This document shows positions 19,714-30,485 of a stretch of DNA of 64,000 nt, in pieces. Made by a program: the position numbers and the translations under genes. Numbering within the stretch: the first letter of the stretch is position 1; every line of letters starts with the position of its first letter. The notes beneath the pieces were generated by a model that worked only from the letters and a program-made list of their open reading frames with translations, made no database searches and was not told the DNA's origin. The DNA comes from Rhodocyclaceae bacterium (GTDB taxonomy: Bacteria; Pseudomonadota; Gammaproteobacteria; Burkholderiales; Rhodocyclaceae), in assembly GCA_028713915.1 (NCBI GenBank), contig JAQTNK010000007.1, positions 1 to 64,000 on the forward strand, written 5' to 3'.

Positions 19714-20475
19714 ATGCAACGTCGTCCCGCGGTTACGCGCATTTCCCACGCCGTCGCCGGCGAACTTGAAAGACGCATCCTCGAAGGTTCGCTCAAGCCG
19801 GGCGACCGCTTGTCGTCCGAGCGCGACCTGGCGGTCGAGCTCGGCGTGTCGCGGCCGTCGCTGCGCGAGGCGATCCAGACGCTGGTGGCGAAAGGGTTGC
19901 TGGCCACGCGTCACGGCGGCGGTACCTACGTCACCGACCGCCTCGAGGCGCCTTTCGTCGATCCCTGGCAGGACATGCTGAGCGGCCATCCGATGCTGCA
20001 GAGCGACTTGCTGGAGTTTCGCCACATGCTCGAAAGCCAGGCGGCGCGCCTCGCCGCCGAGCGCGCGACGGATGCCGACATCGAACGCCTCGATAGCGCC
20101 TACGCCGCCCTCGAAAAGGTCTATGCCAGCAACGAGATGATGGCCTGCATCGACATCGACGTGGCGTTCCACCAGGCGATTGCCGAGGCGGCGCACAACG
20201 TCCTGATCGGGCACCTGACCGCCAGTCTGTTCCGCGTCATCCATGGCCACATCACGACCAACCTCGAACACCTGTATGCGCGGCCGCAGCGCTGGGGCCA
20301 GCTGCAATCGCAGCATCGCGCGATCTGGCAGGCGATCCGCGAGCACAAGCCCGAGGCGGCGGCCGCCGCGGCGCGCACGCACATCGAATTCGTGCAGCGC
20401 AGCATGGTGGAATCCGAACGCGAGGAACAGCGCCGCCAAAGCGCGCGGCGGCGGCTGGGCGAAGCGGCAATCTGA
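19714..20475 (+). CDS. lldR: FadR-family (GntR) transcriptional regulator, LldR/LutR-like
   Basis: 253 residues. An N-terminal winged helix of the GntR type (about 10-75, with LKPGDRLSSERDLAVELGVS and the wing ATRHGGGTYV) is followed by an all-helical FCD ligand-binding domain containing LEFRHMLESQAARLAAERAT and the metal-site pattern DVAFHQAIAEAAHN. It is divergent from lutA, and both promoters carry FadR-type operators, so it very probably represses the lactate operon and itself until lactate is bound. The ATG at 19714 fits the promoter position; no strong ribosome site is seen. Confidence 0.88.
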   Translation: MQRRPAVTRISHAVAGELERRILEGSLKPGDRLSSERDLAVELGVSRPSLREAIQTLVAKGLLATRHGGGTYVTDRLEAPFVDPWQDMLSGHPMLQSDLLEFRHMLESQAARLAAERATDADIERLDSAYAALEKVYASNEMMACIDIDVAFHQAIAEAAHNVLIGHLTASLFRVIHGHITTNLEHLYARPQRWGQLQSQHRAIWQAIREHKPEAAAAAARTHIEFVQRSMVESEREEQRRQSARRRLGEAAI

Positions 20476-20496
20476 GGCGCAGCCGGCGACGCGTCC

Positions 20497-20763
20497 TCAG
20501 GACGCGTCGATGGTGGCGATGACGGCGCCTTCGGCGAGCGGGTCGCCGACGTCCACCCGGACTTCGACCACGGTGCCGGCGTAGGGACTGGGAATGTCGA
20601 GGGCGACCTTGCCGGTTTCCAGCGTGATCAGGTTGTCATCGGCGCGCAGGACGTCGCCGGGCTTGACATGCACGTCGATGACGAAGATTTCGCCGCTGGC
20701 GCAGCTGCCGCACGTCTGCCAGCACTCGGGATACTTCGGCATGCGCACTTCGCGCCGCGTCAT
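20497..20763 (-). CDS. Small stand-alone lipoyl-domain protein with N-terminal CxxxCxxC
   Basis: 88 residues forming one biotinyl/lipoyl domain of the E2 type, not GcvH-like. The likely lipoylated lysine is K52 in LETGKVALDIPSP, with the second-half pattern AGTVVEVRVDVGDPLAEGA. Uniquely, the N-terminus has C14, C18 and C21 in ECWQTCGSC. No E2 catalytic or E1-binding domain is attached. Its ATG overlaps the gcvR stop (ATGA), so it is made with the glycine cleavage operon. A role as an extra lipoyl carrier or in lipoyl transfer is inference only. Confidence 0.82.
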   Translation of the reverse strand: MTRREVRMPKYPECWQTCGSCASGEIFVIDVHVKPGDVLRADDNLITLETGKVALDIPSPYAGTVVEVRVDVGDPLAEGAVIATIDAS

Positions 20764-21284
20764 TTCAGCGCTTCGTCGAGGGCGATGTCCACCATGAGGT
20801 CGTTGGAGATGCGCTCGAGCTCGTCGGTCAGCGCGCGCACGTCGAGATCGGCGCCGGCCAGCAGGTCGGCGTCGGCGTGGAACAGGAGTTCCGCCGACAT
20901 CGGCGCGCTCGAGGTCCGCGTCGTCAGGTCTTCGACGTTGACGGCATGGCGCGCCAGCACTTGCGAGACTTCGCGCACGATGCCGATGCGGTCGTGGCCG
21001 ATCAACGACAGCTTGAGGCGGCGGCCCCGGGCGGGCGCGTCGGCGGCCGAGGACTCGCTCGTCACCTTGAGCCCGGCCAGTACGGCCAGCGCGCCTTTGA
21101 GGCCATCGGCGCGGTCGCCGGCGACCGCCACCTTGACGATGCCGGCGAACTTGCCCGCCAGATGCGACATCGAGGATTCGAGCCAGTTGCCTTCGTGCCG
21201 CGATATGACGCCGGCAAGTTCACCGACGAGGCCGGGACGGTCGTCGCCGATGACGGTGAGGATCAGGTAGGTGGTGTCGGCCAT
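20760..21284 (-). CDS. gcvR: Double-ACT-domain regulator, GcvR-like
   Basis: 174 residues made of two ACT domains: the first starts YLILTVIGDDRPGLVGELAG and the second KLSLIGHDRIGIVREVSQVL. There is no DNA-binding domain. In E. coli GcvR acts by binding GcvA and responds to glycine; no gcvA is visible here, so the partner is unknown. It starts 3 nt after the gcvP stop and is coupled to the lipoyl protein downstream, placing it firmly in the gcv operon. Confidence 0.82.
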   Translation of the reverse strand: MADTTYLILTVIGDDRPGLVGELAGVISRHEGNWLESSMSHLAGKFAGIVKVAVAGDRADGLKGALAVLAGLKVTSESSAADAPARGRRLKLSLIGHDRIGIVREVSQVLARHAVNVEDLTTRTSSAPMSAELLFHADADLLAGADLDVRALTDELERISNDLMVDIALDEALK

Positions 21285-21287
21285 GGC

Positions 21288-24164
<2,877 letters not shown>

Positions 24165-24171
24165 GGTGCGC

Positions 24172-24555
24172 TCAGTGGTCGGCGGCGATTTCTTGGTAGG
24201 CGGCGGCGTCGAGCAGCGCGTCGAATTCGGCGGGGTCGCTCGGCTTGATCTTGAACAGCCAGGTGGCATAGGCGTCCTGGTTCACCGCTTCGGGCGCGTC
24301 GACCGCCGGCGTGTTGGCCTCGACGATTTCGCCGGAGATCGGCGCGTAGATGTCGGAGGCGGCCTTGACCGACTCGACGACGGCGCATTCCTGGCCGGCC
24401 TTGACCGCGCGGCCGGCTTCCGGCAATTCGAGGAAGACGATGTCGCCGAGCGCTTCCTGGGCGTGGTCGGTGATGCCGACGGTGACGGTGCCGTCGGCAT
24501 TGCGGGCGGCCCACTCGTGGGAGGCGGTGTACTTCAGGTTGGCGGGGATGCTCAT
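24172..24555 (-). CDS. gcvH: Glycine cleavage system H protein
   Basis: 127 residues. The lipoyl lysine is K64 in [19 protein letters not shown], and the N-terminus KYTASHEWA and C-terminal GWLFKI-like WLFKIKPSD are standard for GcvH. It shuttles the aminomethyl group between GcvP and GcvT. Its ribosome site AAAGGAG overlaps the gcvT stop codon (TAAAGGAG), giving an 11-nt spacing. Confidence 0.96.
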   Translation of the reverse strand: MSIPANLKYTASHEWAARNADGTVTVGITDHAQEALGDIVFLELPEAGRAVKAGQECAVVESVKAASDIYAPISGEIVEANTPAVDAPEAVNQDAYATWLFKIKPSDPAEFDALLDAAAYQEIAADH

Positions 24556-24566
24556 GGTGGTCTCCT

Positions 24567-25643
24567 TTAGATCAATGCCTTGCCGTGGCGGGCGAATGTG
24601 GGTTTGACGACTTTGGCCTGCAGGCGCTTGTCGCGGATTACGACTTCGACGATGTCGCCGACGGCGACGCCGACGGGGACGCGCGCGAGGGCGACGGACT
24701 GGTTGAGCGTCGGCGCGAAACTGCCGCTCGTCGTTTCGCCTTCGCCCTGGGGCGTGAAGACTTTTTGGTGGGAGCGCAGCACGCCGCGGTCGAGCAGCAA
24801 CAGGCCGACAAACTGGCGCGTCGGCGTCAACGCGGCAAGCGCCTTGCGGCCGATGAAGTCGCGGCCGGCGTCCTTCAGGTCGACGGTCCAGGTGAGGCCC
24901 GATTCGAGCGGGTTCTGGCTCTCGTCCATGTCCAGGCCGTAGAGGTTCATGCCGGCTTCGAGGCGCAGCGTGTCGCGGGCGCCCAGGCCGATCGGCTTGA
25001 CGCCGACGGCTTTGAGCTTGTCCCAGACGGCGCTGGCCTGCGCCGCCGGCAGCGTGATTTCGAAGCCGTCTTCGCCGGTGTAGCCGGTGCGGGCGACCAG
25101 CCAGCCGTCCCACTCGACGGCCTGGAAGGGTTGCAGCAGGATGGTGCGGGCGCGGCCGGCGGGGAAGGCCGCCCAGAAGCGCTCGCGGGCATTGGGGCCT
25201 TGCACGGCGATCATCGCCAGTTCGGGGCGGTCGGCGACGGTGACGGCGAAGCCGCCGAGCTGCGCCTTCATCCAGGCCAGGTCCTTCTCGGCGGTGCCGG
25301 CATTGACGACGACGCGATAGCGTTCCGGCGCCAGGAAATAGACGATGAGGTCGTCGATGATGCCGCCGTCGTCCTTGAGCATGCAGGAGTAGAGCGCCTT
25401 GCCGGGTATCGCCAGCTTGGCGACGTCGTTGGCGACCAGCCGCCTCAGGTAGGCCTGGGCGTCCTTGCCGGCGACGTCGACGGCGCGCATGTGCGAGACG
25501 TCGAACATGCCGGCGTCATTGCGCACCTGATGGTGTTCCTCGATCTGCGATCCGTAGTTGATCGGCATGTCCCAGCCGGCGAAATCGACGACCTTCGCGC
25601 CGGCGGCGACATGGGCTTCGTACAGCGGCGTGCGTTTTGCCAT
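24567..25643 (-). CDS. gcvT: Aminomethyltransferase, glycine cleavage T protein
   Basis: 358 residues. The T-protein blocks [40 protein letters not shown] and [17 protein letters not shown] are all present. It releases ammonia and transfers the C1 unit to tetrahydrofolate. It is the first gene of the operon, about 90 nt downstream of the glycine riboswitch. Confidence 0.96.
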   Translation of the reverse strand: MAKRTPLYEAHVAAGAKVVDFAGWDMPINYGSQIEEHHQVRNDAGMFDVSHMRAVDVAGKDAQAYLRRLVANDVAKLAIPGKALYSCMLKDDGGIIDDLIVYFLAPERYRVVVNAGTAEKDLAWMKAQLGGFAVTVADRPELAMIAVQGPNARERFWAAFPAGRARTILLQPFQAVEWDGWLVARTGYTGEDGFEITLPAAQASAVWDKLKAVGVKPIGLGARDTLRLEAGMNLYGLDMDESQNPLESGLTWTVDLKDAGRDFIGRKALAALTPTRQFVGLLLLDRGVLRSHQKVFTPQGEGETTSGSFAPTLNQSVALARVPVGVAVGDIVEVVIRDKRLQAKVVKPTFARHGKALI

Positions 25644-25681
25644 GTAACTCCCCAAGACATCATGGACTTGCGTCCGATAGC

Positions 25682-25732
25682 TCGCGCGGCTTCGCGCGAA
25701 CGAACACAGAACGCACCTCTCCCCGAGGTGCG
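25682..25732 (-). promoter_or_regulatory. Two hairpins between the glycine riboswitch and gcvT (candidate expression platform)
   Basis: An 8-bp stem (25712-25719 with 25725-25732, CGCACCTC/GAGGTGCG) directly abuts the second aptamer. A 7-bp stem (25682-25688 with 25693-25699, TCGCGCG/CGCGCGA) follows. Neither has a clear T-run, so control by alternative pairing or at translation is more likely than by a plain terminator. Confidence 0.5.
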
Positions 25733-25925
25733 CCCATCTGTCCATGTGACCTGAGAGATTACCGGCGTCATCCTGCCGGCTGCCCCGTCGGTGGATGGGC
25801 CATCGCTCGCGCCCATCGCTCTCCAGATTTGTCCTGCGTCGTCGGCCCTTTTGCCTGAGCGGTTCCCGGGCGGTTGCGCCTTCGGCGGCGAACTCGTGAT
25901 TGACCGAGTCGCTCTCTCCCGACGA
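25733..25925 (-). promoter_or_regulatory. Tandem glycine riboswitch
   Basis: Read leftward, two glycine aptamers are joined by the characteristic linker GACAAATCTGGAGAGC (about 25817-25832). Aptamer 1 has GGGAGAG at its 5' end, GCCGAAGGCGCAACC and CTCAGGCAAAAGG. Aptamer 2 has CCACCGACGGGGCA, ACGCCGGTAATCTCTCAGG and a closing GGACAGA. Such switches usually turn on glycine cleavage when glycine is abundant, which fits gcvT-gcvH-gcvP downstream. Confidence 0.92.
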
Positions 25926-25934
25926 TGAGGGCGG

Positions 25935-25964
25935 ATTATGCCCTGAAGTCGGGGGTCGCGTCGA
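25935..25964 (-). promoter_or_regulatory. Candidate promoter of the gcv operon
   Basis: TCGACG (25964-25959) and CATAAT (25940-25935) are separated by 18 bp on the minus strand. The predicted start near 25928 falls right at the 5' edge of the riboswitch, which supports the assignment despite the imperfect boxes. Confidence 0.55.
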
Positions 25965-26114
25965 CCCGCAGCCGACAGATGACAAAAGCATGGATGGCGG
26001 CGCAGCCGGATCGGCGCCCACCGGCCCGTGGCGGCGGGCGCGGCGGGCGGGCATGGCGCGCGGCGGTCCGATGCTGCTATCCTTCCGCTCCCAATTCGGA
26101 GGAACATTCACGCC

Positions 26115-26819
26115 ATGAAAACCATTCTTGCTCTCTGTCTCGTTCTTTGCGCCGGCCTCGCGATGGGCGGCGAACCGGCAGCGCCCGCCGCGACGGCAGC
26201 CGCCGCCGTCAAAGGCGAGGTGCTGGAAGTCAAAGACGTCGAATCCTATAGCTACCTGCGGCTCAAGACCAAGGACGGCGAGGTCTGGGCCGCGGTGGCC
26301 AAGGCGCCGCTGAAGAAGGGCGCGACGGTCACCATCGAGAATCCGATGACGATGACCAATTTCGAAAGCAAGAGCCTGAAGCGGACGTTTCCGACCATCG
26401 TCTTCGGCAATCTGGCCGGCGCGGCGGCCAGCCCGGCGGCGGGCAGCATGGCCAATCCGCACGGCGGCACGGCGAAGCTTGCCGACATCGGCGACGTGCA
26501 TGTTCCCAAGGCCAGCGGGGCGGATGCGCGCACCGTTGCCGAAATCGTCGCCAAGAGCGCGGAATTGAAAGACAAGACCGTCGTCGTTCGCGGCAAGGTC
26601 GTGAAGTACAACGGCGGCATCATGGGCAAGAACTGGGTCCATCTGCGCGACGGTTCCGGCGCGGCGGCGGACAACAGCAACGACCTGCTGGTGACGACGG
26701 CGAACGAGACCCAGGTCGGCGCCGTCGTCGTGGCGAAGGGAATCGTTCGCACCGACAAGGATTTCGGCGCCGGCTATGCGTACAAGGTGCTCGTCGAGGA
26801 GGCCACGCTGCAGAAGTGA
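26115..26819 (+). CDS. Secreted protein with two OB-fold-like repeats (NrfJ-like N-terminal half)
   Basis: 234 residues. An N-terminal Sec signal peptide ([18 protein letters not shown]) is followed by an Ala-rich linker. The first domain, about 32-100, has [19 protein letters not shown] and [16 protein letters not shown], resembling small NrfJ-like or GW-type nucleotide-binding-like proteins. The second domain, about 150-234, has [20 protein letters not shown], typical of a tRNA_anti-like OB fold. It is probably periplasmic; the cysteines in the signal do not form a standard lipobox. Function is unknown. An AGGA ribosome site precedes the ATG. Confidence 0.75.
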   Translation: MKTILALCLVLCAGLAMGGEPAAPAATAAAAVKGEVLEVKDVESYSYLRLKTKDGEVWAAVAKAPLKKGATVTIENPMTMTNFESKSLKRTFPTIVFGNLAGAAASPAAGSMANPHGGTAKLADIGDVHVPKASGADARTVAEIVAKSAELKDKTVVVRGKVVKYNGGIMGKNWVHLRDGSGAAADNSNDLLVTTANETQVGAVVVAKGIVRTDKDFGAGYAYKVLVEEATLQK

Positions 26820-26944
26820 TCGCGCGAGGCGGCCGGGCGGCGGCGGGTGGTAGGTGCGTCGGGGGAAACTTAGCGGCTTGGTGGCGGGTCCAAAGCAAAG
26901 CTTGGACGTCGTCCGAGAACCGCTAGCCCGAGGGAGGTTTTGCC

Positions 26945-27391
26945 ATGACGAAGCCGCGCAGCACCGCACCCGCCGCCGCGAGCCGGCGCGTTTCCGCGCC
27001 GCTGGCGGACGCCGCGGCAAGCGCTTTCGAGCGCCTCGGCGCAGCGGGCGTTCGCCTGTTCGCCGTGCAGACGCAATTCGCCGTCACGGCGCTGGCGGAA
27101 AGTTCGGCGCGCTACGTCGAACGCGTAAACCTGCTGGCGCAGAATTCGGCGCTGCTGCGCTGGCCGCGGCTATCGCGGCCGCAGGCGGAACATGTGCTCG
27201 AGCCGGTGCGGGCGTGGATCGAGGCCGTGGCCGGGTTGCAGACCGTATTGCTGGAGGCGCTCATGCAGGGGACCGCGATGCTCGCCGCTGCCGATCTGCC
27301 GCGGCCGGCGCCAAGCGGCTTCACTTACGCCAACCGTCGCGTCGCCTCCGTCGTCATTCCCTTCCCCGATCGGCGCGCGCAGGCGGCCTGA
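26945..27391 (+). CDS. Phasin-like hypothetical protein, 148 aa
   Basis: A basic N-terminal tail rich in Ala/Ser/Pro is followed by amphipathic helices (about 20-115) with the pattern [20 protein letters not shown], reminiscent of phasins that coat polyhydroxyalkanoate granules. The similarity is weak and no PHA genes are nearby. GGGAGG stands 8 nt before the ATG, supporting a real gene. It could equally be a small membrane-surface helical protein. Confidence 0.55.
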   Translation: MTKPRSTAPAAASRRVSAPLADAAASAFERLGAAGVRLFAVQTQFAVTALAESSARYVERVNLLAQNSALLRWPRLSRPQAEHVLEPVRAWIEAVAGLQTVLLEALMQGTAMLAAADLPRPAPSGFTYANRRVASVVIPFPDRRAQAA

Positions 27392-27467
27392 GATTTTTCG
27401 GTCTTCCCGTCTCGCCAGGCGCAAGGCCGGCAAGGTCGGGCGACTTGCGGCTGTTAGAATTCGCTCG

Positions 27468-28334
27468 ATGAAGACCAGCGTTTCCGAGTTCGTCCGCCTG
27501 CGGGAGCGGCGCATGCATTTCCGCATCTGGGGCGGTGCGGCGGCGCCGCTGCTATTCCTGCTGCATGGCTGGAACGATGTTTCGGCGAGCTTCCAGTTCG
27601 TCGTCGATGCGCTGCGGCGCGACTGGCGCGTGATCGCGCCGGATTGGCGCGGCTTCGGCCTGTCGCAGTGGAACGACGACGCCTACTGGTTCCCCGACTA
27701 CCTCGCCGATCTCGAAGCCGTGCTCGACCACTTTGCGCCGGCTGCGCCGGTGCGGCTGGTCGGCCACAGCATGGGCGGCAACCTGGCGACGATGTACGCC
27801 GGCATTCGGCCCGCGCGCGTCGCCGGCATCGTCAATCTCGAAGGCTTCGGCCTGCGGCCGACCGATGCCGCCGAGGCGCCAGCGCGTTATGCCAAATGGC
27901 TTGACCAGCTGCGCGCCGGCGCGAAGATCCGCGTCCATGCCGACCGCAATGCCTTCGCGGCGCGGCTGCGTCACGACAATCCGCGCCTGACGCCGCAGCG
28001 GGCGGCCTTTCTCGCCGAGCACCTGGCCGAGACGGCGGACGGCGGCGTCCGCCTCGCCGCCGATCCCCGCCACCGCTGGGTGAATCCCGTGCTCTACCGC
28101 ATCGAGGAGGCGCGGGCCTGCTGGCGGCGCGTGACGGCGCCGGTGCTGTGGCTGCGCGGCAGCGATTCCGCCTTCCTGCGCGAATACATCCCGCAGGAAG
28201 AGGATTACGGCGAGCGGCTGGCGTGCTTCGCGGACGCACGCGAAGTGCGGCTCGACGAATGCGGTCATAACCTGCATCACGATCGCCCCGAAGAGGTGGC
28301 ACGGTTGATAGAGGAATTTTTCCCATGGCCCTGA
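27468..28334 (+). CDS. Alpha/beta hydrolase
   Basis: 288 residues with an alpha/beta hydrolase fold. The oxyanion-hole motif is HGWNDVSASF, the nucleophile elbow is GHSMGGN, a candidate acid lies in LRGSDSAF, and the catalytic histidine is in DECGHNLHHDRPEE. Substrate is unknown. It heads a dense rightward run; its last 10 bp overlap the PHP-domain gene. Confidence 0.88.
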   Translation: MKTSVSEFVRLRERRMHFRIWGGAAAPLLFLLHGWNDVSASFQFVVDALRRDWRVIAPDWRGFGLSQWNDDAYWFPDYLADLEAVLDHFAPAAPVRLVGHSMGGNLATMYAGIRPARVAGIVNLEGFGLRPTDAAEAPARYAKWLDQLRAGAKIRVHADRNAFAARLRHDNPRLTPQRAAFLAEHLAETADGGVRLAADPRHRWVNPVLYRIEEARACWRRVTAPVLWLRGSDSAFLREYIPQEEDYGERLACFADAREVRLDECGHNLHHDRPEEVARLIEEFFPWP

Positions 28335-29164
28335 ACGCCGACCTGCATTGCCATTCAACGGTCTCCGACGGCCTCTTGACGCCGGCCGCGCTGGCGCGGC
28401 GCGCCAAGGACAACGGCGTCGAGCTGTGGGCGCTGACCGATCACGACGAGATCGGCGGCCTCGCCGCGGCGCGGGACGAAGCGGCCGCGCTCGACCTGCG
28501 CTTCGTCAATGGCGTCGAAATCTCCGTCTCCTGGGGCGAAGACCAGACCGTGCACATCGTTGGTCTCGGCTTCGACGCCGCCCATGCGCCGCTGGTCGAA
28601 GGACTGGCGAAAGTGCGCGGCGGGCGCGATGCGCGTGCCCAGCACATGGCCGCGGAACTCGACAAGGTCGGCATCCACGGCGCCTACGAGGGAGCCCTGA
28701 AGTATGCGGGCAACCCGGCGCTGATCTCGCGCGCGCATTTCGCCCGCTACATCGTCGAACTCGGCCATGCCAAGGAAGTGAAGTACGTGTTCGACTGGTG
28801 GCTCGCCAAGGGCAAGCCCGGCTACGTGGCGCATCCGTGGGCGACGATGGCCGAGGCGCTGTCCTGGATCCACGGCGGCGGCGGCATCGCGGTGATCGCG
28901 CATCCGGCGCGCTACCGGCTGAGCAAGGCGCAGCTGCACGAAATGTTCGAGGTCTTCAAAGGCCTCGGCGGGCGCGGCATCGAGGTGATATCCGGTTCCC
29001 ACGGCGAGGACGAGACGCGCGAGTGCGCGCGGATCGCGCGGGAATTCGGCTTCCTGGCCTCGCGCGCTTCGGATTTTCACGGCCCGGGCGAAAGCTGGAT
29101 CGATCTTGGCAAGCTGCCCGATTTGCCCGCGGACTTGACGCCGGTCTGGAGCGAATTGATCTGA
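28325..29164 (+). CDS. rnm: PHP-domain 5'-3' exonuclease, RNase AM (YciV/TrpH) family
   Basis: 279 residues. PHP metal ligands are seen in NADLHCHSTVSDG, LTDHDEIGG, NGVEIS, AHPARY and ASDFHGPGE. This is the YciV/RNase AM family, which in E. coli trims 5' ends of rRNA and degrades short nucleic acids. It overlaps the hydrolase before it and shares TGATG with yciO after it. Confidence 0.85.
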   Translation: MALNADLHCHSTVSDGLLTPAALARRAKDNGVELWALTDHDEIGGLAAARDEAAALDLRFVNGVEISVSWGEDQTVHIVGLGFDAAHAPLVEGLAKVRGGRDARAQHMAAELDKVGIHGAYEGALKYAGNPALISRAHFARYIVELGHAKEVKYVFDWWLAKGKPGYVAHPWATMAEALSWIHGGGGIAVIAHPARYRLSKAQLHEMFEVFKGLGGRGIEVISGSHGEDETRECARIAREFGFLASRASDFHGPGESWIDLGKLPDLPADLTPVWSELI

Positions 29165-29790
29165 TGGCGCGTATTCTTTCGATTCACCCCGATCACCCCG
29201 AGCCGCACCGCATCGAGCAGGCGGCGGCCGTGGTGCGCGACGGCGGCCTCATCGCCTTGCCGACCGATTCGGCCTACGCCTTGTGCGGGCACGTCGGCGA
29301 CGCCGGGCTGCTCGATCGCATCCGCCGCATCCGCGGCGTCGACGAGCGTCATCTTTTCACCTTGATGTGCCGCGATTTGTCCGAGATCGCCACCTATGCG
29401 CGCGTCGACAACGCCACCTACCGCCTTCTTAAGGCGACCACGCCGGGCAGCTACACCTTCATTCTCGAAGGCACCAAGGAATTGCCGCGCCGTGTGCTGC
29501 ACCCGAAGCGCAAGACCATCGGCCTGCGCATTCCCGACCACCCGCTGACGCTGGCCCTGCTTGAAGCGCTCGACGAACCGCTGCTGACCTCGACGCTGAT
29601 CCTGCCCGCCGACGAGGCGCCGCTGACCGATGCCGACGAAATCGACGCGCGCATCGGCAAGTTGGTGGACCTCATCGTCGATGCCGGACCGTGCGGCAGC
29701 GAGGCGACGAGCGTCATCAACCTGGTCGGCGCGACGCCGGAACTGGTGCGGGCGGGATGCGGGCCGCTCGAACCGTTCGGGCTCGAATAG
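29164..29790 (+). CDS. YciO/Sua5-family protein (threonylcarbamoyl-AMP synthase-like)
   Basis: 208 residues with a YrdC/Sua5 domain: LPTDSAYALCGHVGD, the basic site segment TPGSYTFILEG and KRKTIGLRIPDHP. It matches the YciO branch, whose members are related to, but not proven equivalent with, the TsaC enzyme for t6A synthesis. It is directly coupled to the PHP nuclease gene, the same pairing seen for yciV-yciO in E. coli. Confidence 0.85.
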   Translation: MARILSIHPDHPEPHRIEQAAAVVRDGGLIALPTDSAYALCGHVGDAGLLDRIRRIRGVDERHLFTLMCRDLSEIATYARVDNATYRLLKATTPGSYTFILEGTKELPRRVLHPKRKTIGLRIPDHPLTLALLEALDEPLLTSTLILPADEAPLTDADEIDARIGKLVDLIVDAGPCGSEATSVINLVGATPELVRAGCGPLEPFGLE

Positions 29791-29833
29791 GCGCTCTGTT
29801 AGAATCCGCCTTCCGCAATCCGGCTCCCGCTCC

Positions 29834-30481
29834 ATGGAACTCGACATCCAGAAGCTCGCGATCAACGCGCTTCCGGTCATTTTCGCGATTACGCTGCACG
29901 AAGCGGCCCACGGCTACGTGGCGCGGCATTTCGGCGACCAGACCGCCTGGAAAGCGGGGCGCGTGAGCGCGAATCCGCTGCGCCATATCGACCCGGTCGG
30001 GACGATCCTGGTGCCGGCGCTGATCCTGCTCGCCAGCCATGCCAGCCTGCTGTTCGGCTGGGCCAAGCCGGTGCCGGTGAATTTCGGCAACTTGCGCCGG
30101 CCCAAGCAGGACATGCTGTGGGTGGCCGCGGCCGGGCCGGCGGCGAACCTGGCGATGGCGCTGGCATGGGCATTCCTGCTCAAGCTCGTCGTCATCATGC
30201 CCGATCATGCCTACAGCGACGCCATGGCCGAGATGGGGCGCGCCGGCCTGTTCGTGAACACCGGACTGATGATGCTGAACCTGCTGCCGCTGCCGCCGCT
30301 CGACGGGGGGCGCATCATGGTCAGCCTGCTGCCGCACCGGGCTGCCTGGCAGTTCGCGCAACTCGAGCGCTTCGGCCTGCTGATCCTGCTGGTGTTGCTA
30401 TTTACCGGCGTGCTCGACTATGTGATGTTTCCCCTGATGGGCTTGTTCCTGTTGCTCGTCAAGACCTTGTTCGGAATTTGA
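29834..30481 (+). CDS. Site-2 protease family (M50) membrane metalloprotease
   Basis: 215 residues with about five membrane helices. The zinc site HEAAHG is near the N-terminus and the second motif is NLLPLPPLDGGRI. No PDZ or CBS domain is attached, so this is the short YwhC-like S2P group. The natural substrate is unknown. It lies 4 bp ahead of trpS. Confidence 0.9.
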   Translation: MELDIQKLAINALPVIFAITLHEAAHGYVARHFGDQTAWKAGRVSANPLRHIDPVGTILVPALILLASHASLLFGWAKPVPVNFGNLRRPKQDMLWVAAAGPAANLAMALAWAFLLKLVVIMPDHAYSDAMAEMGRAGLFVNTGLMMLNLLPLPPLDGGRIMVSLLPHRAAWQFAQLERFGLLILLVLLFTGVLDYVMFPLMGLFLLLVKTLFGI

Positions 30482-30485
30482 ATCC

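Noticed and set aside
20497-20763. Second GcvH
   Set aside because: The lysine context ETGKVALDI and domain pattern are of E2 type, not the ESVKA context of GcvH, and the flanking GcvH helices are missing.
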